From positions 186,001 through 250,000 of the forward strand of contig JADZEI010000004.1 in assembly GCA_020850615.1 (NCBI GenBank): 64,000 nt of DNA, given 5' to 3'. Positions 24,778 to 33,045 of this stretch are shown here, one piece after another; within the stretch, counting starts at the first letter, position 1, and every line of letters begins with the position of its first letter. The stretch is from Dehalococcoidia bacterium (GTDB lineage: Bacteria > Chloroflexota > Dehalococcoidia > Tepidiformales > Tepidiformaceae). The notes beneath the pieces were generated by a model. It was not told where the DNA came from and did not search any database. It worked only from the letters and a program-made list of their open reading frames with translations. The position numbers were made by a program, and so were the translations under genes.

Positions 24778-26190
24778 ATGATGATGACTGGTGACCAGTA
24801 TCGCGCGTCCCTTCGCGACGGCCGAGCGCTGTTCATCGAAGGCGAACGGGTTGAGGACCCGGCGACGCACCCGCTGCTGAAGACGGCAGTGGACGCGGCT
24901 GCCGCCGTCTACGACCGGTTCTATTCGCCGGACCCCGAGGCGTATAGCCCGATCTACATCATCCCCCACAACGACGAGGAGCAGAAGGAGCGCGTCGAGA
25001 AGCTCAAGGGCGGGACGGACATGTCCGCCGGCACGAGCTCGGTGAGCGTGCTCGCGCTGGCGACGGCGGCACCGGACCTGGCAAAGGCGAAGCCGGAGTA
25101 CCGCCAGCGGATCTATGACTTCATCGATTATGTCCGGAAGAACGACCTGCGCTGCGCGGAGGCGGTGACCGACGCGAAGGGCAACCGGAAGCTGCGCCCG
25201 CTGCAGCAGGACGACCCGGACATGTATGTCCACGTGGTCGACCGGAACGCGGACGGCGTGTTTATCACGGGCTGCAAGATGCACATCAGCGCGGCCCCGA
25301 TCGAGCACGAGCTGGTCGTGTTCCCCACGAAGGCGATGCGGCCGGGCGAAGAGGCGTACGCGATCTCCTGCTCGGTGCCGGCGAACGCGCCCGGCGTGTC
25401 GATGATCAACACGACGTACGCGCCGCATGGCGAGGACCTGCGCCACTTCCCGGTGAGCGCGCGGATCAACTCGCCGGAGGCGTTCATCGTCTTCGACCGG
25501 GTGTTCGTGCCGAACGAGCGCATCTTCCTCGACGGCGAGACCGAGCACGCGGCGACGCTCGCCTACGCGCTCGGCCTGTGGGAGCGCGCGGGCGGCGGCG
25601 TGCATGCGCGCGAGGGCGAGGACCGGCTGGTCGGCCTGGCGGCGCTGGCGGCCGAAGCGGCGGGCATCGCCGACGAGCCGCACATCCACGACAAGCTCAG
25701 CACGCTCATGATCTTCGCGACGATGTGCCGCGCGGGCCACGAGGCGGCGTGGTCGAACGCGACGACGAACGCGGACGGCAACCTGATGCCCTCGACGCTG
25801 TTCATCAGCGCGACGAAGTACTACCACGCGCAGTTCCACGACCAGATGGTGGACATCCTCCACGACATCGCGGGGGCGCTGGTGGTGAACGCGCCCACGC
25901 TGGCGGACTACGACAACCCCGAGCTGCGCGGCGTGCTCGACGAGCTATTCGCGGCGCCCGGGTTCTCGGCCGAGGAGCGGCTGCGGCTCTACCACTACAT
26001 CCGCGACACGACGGCCGACGCCTACGGCGGCTGGGGCTCGGTGACCGGGAAGCAGGCGGGCGGCGGCCAGTACGCCCAGCGCCTGGTGACGATGCGCAAC
26101 TACGACATGGAGCGCGCGAAGGACCTCGCGCGGAAGGCCGTCCGCATCGGCAACCACGCGCCGGCGCAGGAGCCGGTCGCCACCGCCTGA
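24778..26190 (+). CDS. HpaB/AbfD-family flavoprotein, paralogue 2
   Basis: 470 residues with both HpaB domains: MMMTGDQYRASLRDGRALFIEGE, VTDAKGNRKLRPLQQDDPDMYV, VDRNADGVFITGCKMHISAAP, VFPTKAMRPGEEAYAIS and AFIVFDRVFVPNERIFLDGE. The [4Fe-4S] ligand positions of 4-hydroxybutyryl-CoA dehydratase are replaced (TSSVSVLALA and LWERAGGGVH), so an iron-sulfur dehydratase is unlikely. A strong GAGGAGGA precedes the ATG. Paralogue 3 follows after 94 bases and the two are probably one transcript, perhaps forming a hetero-oligomer. Confidence 0.84.
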   Translation: MMMTGDQYRASLRDGRALFIEGERVEDPATHPLLKTAVDAAAAVYDRFYSPDPEAYSPIYIIPHNDEEQKERVEKLKGGTDMSAGTSSVSVLALATAAPDLAKAKPEYRQRIYDFIDYVRKNDLRCAEAVTDAKGNRKLRPLQQDDPDMYVHVVDRNADGVFITGCKMHISAAPIEHELVVFPTKAMRPGEEAYAISCSVPANAPGVSMINTTYAPHGEDLRHFPVSARINSPEAFIVFDRVFVPNERIFLDGETEHAATLAYALGLWERAGGGVHAREGEDRLVGLAALAAEAAGIADEPHIHDKLSTLMIFATMCRAGHEAAWSNATTNADGNLMPSTLFISATKYYHAQFHDQMVDILHDIAGALVVNAPTLADYDNPELRGVLDELFAAPGFSAEERLRLYHYIRDTTADAYGGWGSVTGKQAGGGQYAQRLVTMRNYDMERAKDLARKAVRIGNHAPAQEPVATA

Positions 26191-26234
26191 GGCACTTCCC
26201 GCCGGCAGGGCCACGCGCCCGGCAGCACAGCGAT

Positions 26235-26261
26235 GCCGGGGCTCTCGGATTGAGCCCCGGC
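26235..26261 (+). other. Intercistronic hairpin between HpaB-like paralogues 2 and 3
   Basis: Perfect 10-bp stem GCCGGGGCTC / GAGCCCCGGC with a 7-base loop and no T-run. It could block 3' decay or give partial termination. The same stem sequence forms the terminator at 1872-1896. Confidence 0.6.
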
Positions 26262-26284
26262 GACCAGGAGAGGATCAGAGAGTC

Positions 26285-27613
26285 ATGCTCACCGGAAACC
26301 AGTACCGCGAATCGCTTCGCGATGGCCGCAAGTCGTTCTTCGAAGGCAAGCTCGTGGAGGACGCGGCCGCCCATCGCCTCTTCGGCATTTCGGCCGACTG
26401 GGTGGCGAAGACGTACGACCGCTACCACTCGACCGACGCGGGTGCGACGAACCCGATGTACAAAACGCCGACCACGGCGGCCGAGCTCGCCGCGCAGATG
26501 GACTTCCTGCTCAACGCCGACCCGACCGCGTCATCGACCGCGGGGAGCATGGCCCTGCGGGCCGTGGCGCACGAGATCGGCGAGCTCAATCCTGCCTACC
26601 GCGCGAACCTCGAGCGATTCCTCGACCGGCTGCGGGATGAGGACCTCCGCGTGGCGGTCGCGCAGGATGACCTCAGCTCGTTCCGCGTTGTCAGCCGGAA
26701 CGCGGACGGCGTCATCGTCAGCGGCGGCAAGCAGCACGTGGTCGGCGGCGCGCTCGTGCACGAGCTGTTCGTGGTGCCCTCGAAGGCGGTCGGCGCCGAC
26801 GAGAAGGACCGGGCGATCGCGTTCGCGATCCCGGTGAACGCGCCGGGCATCAAGCTGATCAGCACGACGACGCAGCCGCGCGCACACGACGACCGGCACT
26901 TCCCGTACAGCCGCGACCACAGCATCCCGGATAGCCTGGTGGCGTTCGAAAACGTGTTCGTGCCGAACGACCGGATCTTCCTGAACGGCGAAGTCGCGCA
27001 TTCGGGCACCTTCAGCGAGACGCTCGGGATCTGGGAACGCGCGCGGTCGACGGCGGTGCAGGCGGACCAGGCGGAGATCCTGCTCGGCGTCGCGCGGACG
27101 GTCGCCGAGATGAACGGCGTGGCGGACGCGAGCCATATCCGGGACAAGCTTTCCGCGATGGCCGTGTATGCGCGGCTCTGCCGGGCGGGCTGGGAAGCCG
27201 CGCTCGCGAACGCGCAAACGAACGCGGCCGGGATGGTCGTGCCGGACGATTCGTACATCTACGCGACGCGCGCCTATGGCGTGACGAACTACAGCGAGAT
27301 GGCCGGCTGGGTGCACGACATCGGCGGCGCGCTCATCCTGACGGCGCCCGCGGTGGCCGACTACGAGAACGAGGCGACGCGCATGTACGTCGAGAAGTAC
27401 ATGAGCACGGGCGCGACGGTGCGCGGCGAAGACCGCATGCGCATCTTCCACCTGATCCGCGACCTGACGGCGGACACGTACTCGGGCTGGTCGAAGCTGA
27501 ACAACCAGATGATCGGCGGCGGCCTGTTCGCGCAGCGGCTCTCGGCGCTGGACACGTACCCGATGGACCATGCGAAGTCGAAGGCAAGCTCGGCCGCGCA
27601 CATCACCGACTAG
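26285..27613 (+). CDS. HpaB/AbfD-family flavoprotein, paralogue 3
   Basis: 442 residues, slightly shorter than paralogues 1 and 2. LTGNQYRESLRDGRKSFFEGKLVED starts the N-domain; VVSRNADGVIVSGGKQHVVGGA, AFENVFVPNDRIFLNGE, and IRDLTADTYSGWSKLNNQMIGGG follow. The TDAKGDR segment of the other paralogues is lost (QDDLSSFRV), and the Fe-S ligand positions are again absent. Divergence from its neighbour suggests a distinct substrate or a non-catalytic partner. A good terminator follows at 27636. Confidence 0.83.
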   Translation: MLTGNQYRESLRDGRKSFFEGKLVEDAAAHRLFGISADWVAKTYDRYHSTDAGATNPMYKTPTTAAELAAQMDFLLNADPTASSTAGSMALRAVAHEIGELNPAYRANLERFLDRLRDEDLRVAVAQDDLSSFRVVSRNADGVIVSGGKQHVVGGALVHELFVVPSKAVGADEKDRAIAFAIPVNAPGIKLISTTTQPRAHDDRHFPYSRDHSIPDSLVAFENVFVPNDRIFLNGEVAHSGTFSETLGIWERARSTAVQADQAEILLGVARTVAEMNGVADASHIRDKLSAMAVYARLCRAGWEAALANAQTNAAGMVVPDDSYIYATRAYGVTNYSEMAGWVHDIGGALILTAPAVADYENEATRMYVEKYMSTGATVRGEDRMRIFHLIRDLTADTYSGWSKLNNQMIGGGLFAQRLSALDTYPMDHAKSKASSAAHITD

Positions 27614-27635
27614 ACGGCGCATTCGGCAGACGTCG

Positions 27636-27668
27636 AACGGCCCGGTGCCAAGCAGGCACCGGGCCGTT
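27636..27668. terminator. Bidirectional-type terminator
   Basis: Perfect 14-bp stem AACGGCCCGGTGCC / GGCACCGGGCCGTT with a 5-base loop, between the convergent paralogue 3 and BON-domain genes. A short A-rich/T-rich pair at the stem ends suits both directions. Confidence 0.8.
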
Positions 27669-27715
27669 GTGCGTTGCGTGACCAGCCATCACACAAGCGA
27701 TGGCCGTGCTTGGTG

Positions 27716-28348
27716 TTACATGCCGTTCGTTGCCTGCTGGGCGCCGACGCGGAGCTGGTTGTGCACGTCGCGCACGCCGGAGACGCACTCCGCGGCCTCC
27801 TCGGCCGCGCGCTTCTGGCGGCGGTCCATGACGGAGCCGGAGAGGTAGACCTCGCCGCCCTGGACGGACACCTCGACCTCGCTCGCGTCGACGCTGCCGT
27901 CTCGCGTCAGGTACTCGCAGACCTCTTCGCAGATCCGGTCGTCGGAGCGCTGGTAGCCCTTCGGGCCCATGCCGGAGTAGCGGCCGGAGCGCGTGCCATA
28001 GCGGTCCCCGCCGGGCCGCTCACGGTTGTCGAAGCTGTCGCCGAAGTAGGTCTCGCCCTGCCAGCGTTCGAGCTGACCGCGCCGGGTGCTCGCGGGGTCG
28101 CCGCCGCGGTAGGGCCCGCCGTCGCCATACGTGCCGGCGCCGACGGGGGTCGACCCGCCGCCGAATGCGCTCCCCTCGCCGTAGGCGCCGGGGTAGCGGC
28201 CCCCTTCGTAGTCGCGGGACTGGATGCGCCCGTAGCCGTCCTCGAACTGTTCGGGGTCGTGGTCGTAGTCGCCGGGGCGCCAGCTGCGCTGTTCGCGGTC
28301 GCGATAGGCGGGGCCGCCCTGCTCGCGGCCGTATTCGCGTCGATCCAT
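27716..28348 (-). CDS. BON-domain protein with long Gly/Tyr/Arg-rich N-terminus
   Basis: 210 residues from ATG 28348 (GGAGG upstream). Residues 1-130 are disordered and rich in Gly, Arg, Asp and Tyr (DRREYGREQGGPAYRDREQ and similar). The last 70 residues are one BON domain (DDRICEEVCEYLTRDGSVDASEVEVSV ... GEVYLSGSVMDRRQKRAAEEAA ... GVRDVHNQL). BON proteins bind membranes or lipids and are often stress-induced; no signal peptide is present here. Confidence 0.83.
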   Translation of the reverse strand: MDRREYGREQGGPAYRDREQRSWRPGDYDHDPEQFEDGYGRIQSRDYEGGRYPGAYGEGSAFGGGSTPVGAGTYGDGGPYRGGDPASTRRGQLERWQGETYFGDSFDNRERPGGDRYGTRSGRYSGMGPKGYQRSDDRICEEVCEYLTRDGSVDASEVEVSVQGGEVYLSGSVMDRRQKRAAEEAAECVSGVRDVHNQLRVGAQQATNGM

Positions 28349-28447
28349 GCGGATGCCTCCTGTGGGTTTGGTAACGAACGTACCGAACCGGGGATTGCAG
28401 CCGCGCATCAGGATGCCGCCCGCGCACATGCGAGTCGCGACACGAAG

Positions 28448-28494
28448 CGGCGGGCGCCACGGCGACGATTTGCCATCGCCGCAAGCGCCCGCCG
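28448..28494 (-). terminator. Two-part GC hairpin between the BON and orphan genes
   Basis: Outer arms CGGCGGGCGC / GCGCCCGCCG and inner arms CGGCGA / TCGCCG with a 10-base loop. It lies in a 341-base gap (28349-28689) that otherwise shows no gene, and is placed to end transcripts from the minus-strand orphan gene at 28690. Confidence 0.5.
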
Positions 28495-28689
28495 GATACC
28501 AGGCGAACCCGCGTTGCGCGGCCCGCCAGGAGCGCAGTTGGGCGGCCTGCTGCAACGGCTGTCCGAAGCGCCGCGGGAGCGCGGGGGTAGCGGAGCACGC
28601 GGAGGAGCGGTCGCCCGGCCGGACTCCACCGGCACCTTCCATCCCGTAAGGGAGGCCGGCGGCTGGCTACGAGTCGTTGAGCGAGCGCA

Positions 28690-29178
28690 TCATGAGTCGA
28701 GGATCGCCCGGATTTCGAACGGGATCCTCGTGTCACTCGTGGCGGAAGGCATCGCTGCCAGCGCGTCGTGCTTGATATCACGGAAGCACGTGGAAAGCCG
28801 CGCTATAAGGTCCGTGTGCGCGATCACTTCAGACACTGGAGGTTCGACAAGGTAGTCCAGTCGAACCTCATCGGCATGCGCATTGAACCGCAGAATGGGC
28901 CCGTGCTCGGGCAGTTCCATCGTCCCGGACTTCCGCTCACGTATCGCATCGATCACCTGGTGCAACGTCCAGATCAACTCGAAAACGGGCACCCATGAGC
29001 TATCACCGCCATCGTGTCCGAAGACGACGGTACCACTCGCCATCGTGATCTCGAGGTCGCCACCAACTGCGAGCATCGGGTCGGACGATCCGAGATAGAG
29101 GCTCGGATCGGTACCGTGACTGGTGGCCGATTCGATCCGTGCAGCTGCAACCACATCCAGGACGAACGTCAGCTTCAT
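28690..29178 (-). CDS. Uncharacterised protein, immunity-protein-like in context
   Basis: 162 residues, no signal peptide or membrane helix. It is mostly beta strands at first (LYLGSSDPMLAVGGDLEITMASGTVVFG) then a helix (VPVFELIWTLHQVIDAIRERKS) and more strands. Codon and base use are visibly less GC-biased than neighbours. I do not recognise a family; size, composition and isolation resemble orphan immunity genes of polymorphic toxin systems, which is inference only. Confidence 0.6.
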   Translation of the reverse strand: MKLTFVLDVVAAARIESATSHGTDPSLYLGSSDPMLAVGGDLEITMASGTVVFGHDGGDSSWVPVFELIWTLHQVIDAIRERKSGTMELPEHGPILRFNAHADEVRLDYLVEPPVSEVIAHTDLIARLSTCFRDIKHDALAAMPSATSDTRIPFEIRAILDS

Positions 29179-29209
29179 ATGGTTACCGCCGCGCCGTGCG
29201 CGGCGAGCC

Positions 29210-30877
29210 CTATGCCCGTTCGGCAGCGAATTCGATGCCCTCGTACCCGCGACTGGCGATGTCGGTGATGGTGTTGACGTATTTCGGGGCGCCGCCGTTG
29301 TAGACGAAGTAGCGGGTCGTCCCTTCGCCGTGGCCTTCGACGTTCGAGTTGTAGCCGGTGAACCAGCTCTTCGCCTTTCGCATCAGGACGCGGCTGTACA
29401 TCTGCTTGACGTGCTCGGTCCAGTCCGCTTCGGCCGCCAGCGTCGCTTCGAGCCGGGCGTAGCCATGGGCGCGCGCGTACTCCAGCAGGCCGGTCACCCA
29501 GTCGACGCCCGATTCGATGCCGCGGGGGTAGTTGGTCGAGGCGGAGGCGCTCTGCGGGCCGGCCACCATCACCAGGTTCGGGAAGCCGTGCACCAGCATG
29601 CCGAGATACGTCTTCGGGCCGTCGCGCCATCGGTCCCGGAGCGTGACACCAGCCACGCCGCGGATGTCGATGCGGTCGTAGGCGCCGGTGATCGCATCGA
29701 ACCCGGTCGCGAAGACGATGATATCGAGGTCGAAGTCGCGCGTGGTCGTGCGGATGCCATCCGGGGTGATCTCCTGGATCGGCGTTTCGCTGATGTCGAC
29801 CAGCTCGACGTTGTCGCGGTTGTAGACCTCGAAGTAGTTCGTCTCCATCGGGACGCGCTGCACCCCAAACCCGTGGTCCTTCGGGATCAGCTTTTCGGCG
29901 ACCTCCGGGTCGTGCACGCGCTGGCGGATGCGGTTTGCGATGTATTCGGAGAACTCGGCGTTCGCTTCTTCGTCCATGAAGATCTCGGCGAAGTTCCGGA
30001 GCCAGATCGCGAAGCCGGGCCGATCGTAGAGCTCGTCCCAGAGCCTGACCCGCTCCTCGCGGGAGACGTTGTAGAAGCCGCGGCGGTCCGGCTCGTGTTC
30101 GAACGCACCGGGCGTGCGGGCGCAGGTTGCGAAGATCTCGTCGTAGCGGGCGCGGATCTCCGCCATCTCGTCCTCGGAGATGGGCCCGTTGTGCAGCGGC
30201 GCGCTCCAGTTCGGCCGCCGCTGGAACACCTTGAGCTCGCCCACCTTGTCCGCGATCTCGGCGATGACCTGGATTCCGGTCGCGCCGGTGCCGATGACGC
30301 CGACGCGCTTGCCGGCGAGCGGCACCGGTTCCTTCGGCCAGTGGAATGTGTGGAACGCCTGCCCGCCGAACCGCTCGATGCCGGGGATCTTCGGCGGTGT
30401 CGGGATCGAGAGCAGGCCCAGGGCGCTCACGACGAAGCGCGTCGTGAGCTGCTCGCCGCCCGCCAGCGTGAGGGTCCAGGTCGCGTCCGCCTCGTCGAAG
30501 CGCAGCTGCTCGACGCGGCAGTTGAAGCGCATGTGCCGGCGAAGGCCGTATTTCCCGGCGACGAAGTCCAGGTAGCGCAGGTTCTCGGGTTGGCCGGAGA
30601 AGCGCTCCTTCCAGTGCCACTCGTCCAGCACCTCCTTTGAGAAGGAGTAGCCGTAGGTGTAGCTCTCGGAGTCGAAGCGGGCGCCGGGGTAGCGGTTCAT
30701 GTACCAGGTGCCGCCGAGGTCGTCGGCGGCTTCGAGGACCACCGCGCGGAAGCCGAGGTCGGCCAGGCGCTTGATCTGGTAGATGCCGGCCACGCCGGCG
30801 CCGATGACGACCACGTCGTACTGGGGCGTCGGTTGCGCGGCCGCCTGTGTCGTCTCGAGCGTCAATTGCTCCGTCAT
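29210..30877 (-). CDS. Baeyer-Villiger-type flavin monooxygenase
   Basis: 555 residues, the normal length for cyclohexanone/phenylacetone monooxygenase-like enzymes. FAD-binding GAGVAG begins at residue 26, the type I BVMO fingerprint FGGQAFHTFHWP is at 170-181, and the NADPH-binding GTGATG at 196-201. ATGFDAITGAY marks the third conserved segment. These enzymes insert oxygen next to a ketone to make esters or lactones. A dienelactone-type hydrolase and acyl-CoA genes elsewhere in the window could act on the products. GGAGG precedes ATG 30877. Confidence 0.92.
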   Translation of the reverse strand: MTEQLTLETTQAAAQPTPQYDVVVIGAGVAGIYQIKRLADLGFRAVVLEAADDLGGTWYMNRYPGARFDSESYTYGYSFSKEVLDEWHWKERFSGQPENLRYLDFVAGKYGLRRHMRFNCRVEQLRFDEADATWTLTLAGGEQLTTRFVVSALGLLSIPTPPKIPGIERFGGQAFHTFHWPKEPVPLAGKRVGVIGTGATGIQVIAEIADKVGELKVFQRRPNWSAPLHNGPISEDEMAEIRARYDEIFATCARTPGAFEHEPDRRGFYNVSREERVRLWDELYDRPGFAIWLRNFAEIFMDEEANAEFSEYIANRIRQRVHDPEVAEKLIPKDHGFGVQRVPMETNYFEVYNRDNVELVDISETPIQEITPDGIRTTTRDFDLDIIVFATGFDAITGAYDRIDIRGVAGVTLRDRWRDGPKTYLGMLVHGFPNLVMVAGPQSASASTNYPRGIESGVDWVTGLLEYARAHGYARLEATLAAEADWTEHVKQMYSRVLMRKAKSWFTGYNSNVEGHGEGTTRYFVYNGGAPKYVNTITDIASRGYEGIEFAAERA

Positions 30878-31059
30878 CCCGGTACCTCCGACATCGTCCA
30901 GCTCCTCGCGCCGCGCCGCGGCGGGGGAGCTGGGGTGGGTGCGTATTGTGACACGCGGGCGGATGGCAGCGACAGGCTCGGGGGGCTTTGGGGTGGGGCG
31001 GGCGTGCCAGAGGGCTCCCGTGAATGACCCGGTCCGTACCACTCGCCAGCTCGGTCCCG

Positions 31060-31656
31060 TCAGTACAAACCGAACCTGGCGGCCACCTCGGCCATTCTCG
31101 CAACCTCTGCGTCGGCGAAAGAACCGTTCCTCGAAGCTATCATCCGCTCGGTCGCGGGATGAGCCAGCTGACTCAGCCCCTGCAAGGCGCCGATTTGAAG
31201 GCACTTCGACGGAGAAGCCAACTGACGGGACAACGCATCGAAGATCGTGTCACGTATTGGCTCATTGCGTTCGGGGATAATCGCTCGAAATCTTCCATCG
31301 GCCGGATCGATTTCAAGCGCCTCTGAACGCATGCAAGTCGAGTCCCAGAAGTACCTCATCGACATAGAACATGGAGAGAATAGCTCACCAATAGACCGGA
31401 CCAGGCTCTCCATGGCATGTACCATGTCACTCCTGGCAGACATGTCTTCCAACATGTCCCACACTATCCATACCGCGGTCCCGCTAACATTGTCGAGAAT
31501 CCTGTCCCAGTCGTGAGCATCTAACGGGAGATCCTTCGCAGACGCAGACAACTGCCCGAGGCGCTTCATTAAGATCGCGCGCCGAAGACCCCGGCACCAC
31601 GTTTCATCGTGTGACTCTTGAGACGCAAATCGGCGCACCCAGTTCTCAAGGCTCAT
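31060..31656 (-). CDS. Uncharacterised protein directly behind an RHS fragment; candidate immunity protein
   Basis: 198 residues, largely helical (LPLDAHDWDRILDNVSGTAV, LQIGALQGLSQLAHPATERM resembles a HEAT-like helix pair). No signal or membrane segment. Its ATG overlaps the stop codon of the upstream RHS reading frame by ATGA, the coupling expected for a toxin-immunity pair. Base composition is lower in GC than the surroundings. The immunity role is inference from position. Confidence 0.62.
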   Translation of the reverse strand: MSLENWVRRFASQESHDETWCRGLRRAILMKRLGQLSASAKDLPLDAHDWDRILDNVSGTAVWIVWDMLEDMSARSDMVHAMESLVRSIGELFSPCSMSMRYFWDSTCMRSEALEIDPADGRFRAIIPERNEPIRDTIFDALSRQLASPSKCLQIGALQGLSQLAHPATERMIASRNGSFADAEVARMAEVAARFGLY

Positions 31657-31800
31657 CGTGGTATGTCCGTTCGTCCCGTGCTGACCACGCCGGTGCCATT
31701 CGGAGGCGTTGCGCTCGTCATCCTTCCCGCATCGTCATACGTGTACGTCGTGATGTCGAGGTCCCGGTCGGTGACAGTACGCCCGGCCGGACCGGTGCGG
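31653..31800 (-). pseudogene. RHS/YD-repeat protein, C-terminal fragment
   Basis: The frame reads GRTVTDRDLDITTYTY and then DDAGRMTSATPPNG, a canonical YD repeat of RHS proteins, and ends 15 residues later in TGA at 31653. Upstream the frame runs into the start of the divergent DUF389 gene, so the large RHS shell is absent. The fragment has no toxin domain after the repeat. It is a relic of a polymorphic toxin locus with its trailing gene retained. Confidence 0.65.
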
Positions 31801-31859
31801 GCCGTGCCCTTGCCCGGGGAGCGGCTTACACTCTCTTCGAGGCTGACACGGAGTAGGCG

Positions 31860-32999
31860 ATGCGTGATCACGACCTGGTAGTGCAGCGAGTCGCGGAGAT
31901 CCGCGAACGGGCTACGCCGGACATCCAGTACTTCCTGCTCATCGCCCTCTCCTGCGTGCTCGCCACCCTCGGACTCGTCACGAACTCGGTCGCGGTCATC
32001 ATCGGAGCGATGCTCGTCGCGCCCCTGATCGGGCCGATCATGGGACTCTCGCTCGCCTCGATCCGGGACGAGCCCCGGATGTACGGCCGGTCGGCGGGCG
32101 CGCTCGCCACGGGCGTCATGGTCGCCGTCGCGCTATCGGCAATCGTGGCCATCCTGGCGCGCGAGCTGCCATTCGACGCCCTGGCCACCCTCCCGCCCGA
32201 AGTCGAAGTGCGCACGCGACCGTCCTTCTTCGACCTTGGCGTCGCTCTCGTGGGTGGCGCGGCCGGGGCCTATGCGGTCGCTCGCATGAAGGACGCCGCC
32301 GCCGTCATCGGCGTCGCGATCGCGACCGCGCTGATGCCGCCGCTCTGCTGCGTCGGCATCGGCCTGGCGATGTCGGACGGTGAGGTTGCGGGCGGGGCGT
32401 TCCTGCTCTTCCTCACGAACTTCGTGGCCATCCTCTTCGCCGCGCTGGTGGTGTTCCTCGCGCTGGGCTTCCGGACGAAGGGGCGCATCTGGGATGCGAC
32501 CCAGACCGTGCTTGCGGCGTCCGGCGTGGCGTTCGTCGCCGTCCTGCTGGTGTTCCTCACGCTTCGGACGGTCAACGATGCGCGACAGGAAAGCCGGGTG
32601 CGAAGGGCGGCGGACGACGCGGTCCACGACGTCATACCGGGGGCGGAACTGCTCGACCTCACGCGTGATTCGGCCGGAGCTCTGCTGCAGCTGCGCATCC
32701 GGGTCCAGGTGCCGGATGGCGCGAGCGAGGACGACGTGCGGGTCATCCAGCAGCACATCGCCGACGACCTGCACCGGCCGGTGGAGCTGACCTTTGTCGG
32801 CGTTCCGACGCTCGTGCTCAGCCGGGTGCAGCCCCAGGTGGAGCCAACGGCGCCTCCGACGCCGAGCCCGACGCTGGTAGTGACCCCGACGGCGACGCCC
32901 ACCGCAACGCGGACGCCCACCCCGGTGCCCACCCCCACGCCGACAGCAACCCCGCCGCTTCCGACGCCGCCCGGGTCAGGGTCGGGGCTCGCGAACTGA
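31860..32999 (+). CDS. DUF389 family integral membrane protein with Thr/Pro-rich tail
   Basis: 379 residues. The DUF389 core has about six transmembrane helices (IQYFLLIALSCVLATLGLV, SVAVIIGAMLVAPLIGPIMG, a segment near 80-100, ATALMPPLCCVGIGLAMS, FLTNFVAILFAALVVFLALG and GVAFVAVLLVFLTL). After it come a soluble domain of about 80 residues and a C-terminal tail of TATPT/TPTPVPT repeats. The tail is the Chloroflexota-style cell-surface linker, which suggests the C-terminus is outside. The transported substrate, if any, is unknown. Confidence 0.85.
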   Translation: MRDHDLVVQRVAEIRERATPDIQYFLLIALSCVLATLGLVTNSVAVIIGAMLVAPLIGPIMGLSLASIRDEPRMYGRSAGALATGVMVAVALSAIVAILARELPFDALATLPPEVEVRTRPSFFDLGVALVGGAAGAYAVARMKDAAAVIGVAIATALMPPLCCVGIGLAMSDGEVAGGAFLLFLTNFVAILFAALVVFLALGFRTKGRIWDATQTVLAASGVAFVAVLLVFLTLRTVNDARQESRVRRAADDAVHDVIPGAELLDLTRDSAGALLQLRIRVQVPDGASEDDVRVIQQHIADDLHRPVELTFVGVPTLVLSRVQPQVEPTAPPTPSPTLVVTPTATPTATRTPTPVPTPTPTATPPLPTPPGSGSGLAN

Positions 33000-33045
33000 A
33001 CGGGACCGGCGCGTGGCCATCGACGGCCCATCGTACGTCGCGGGC

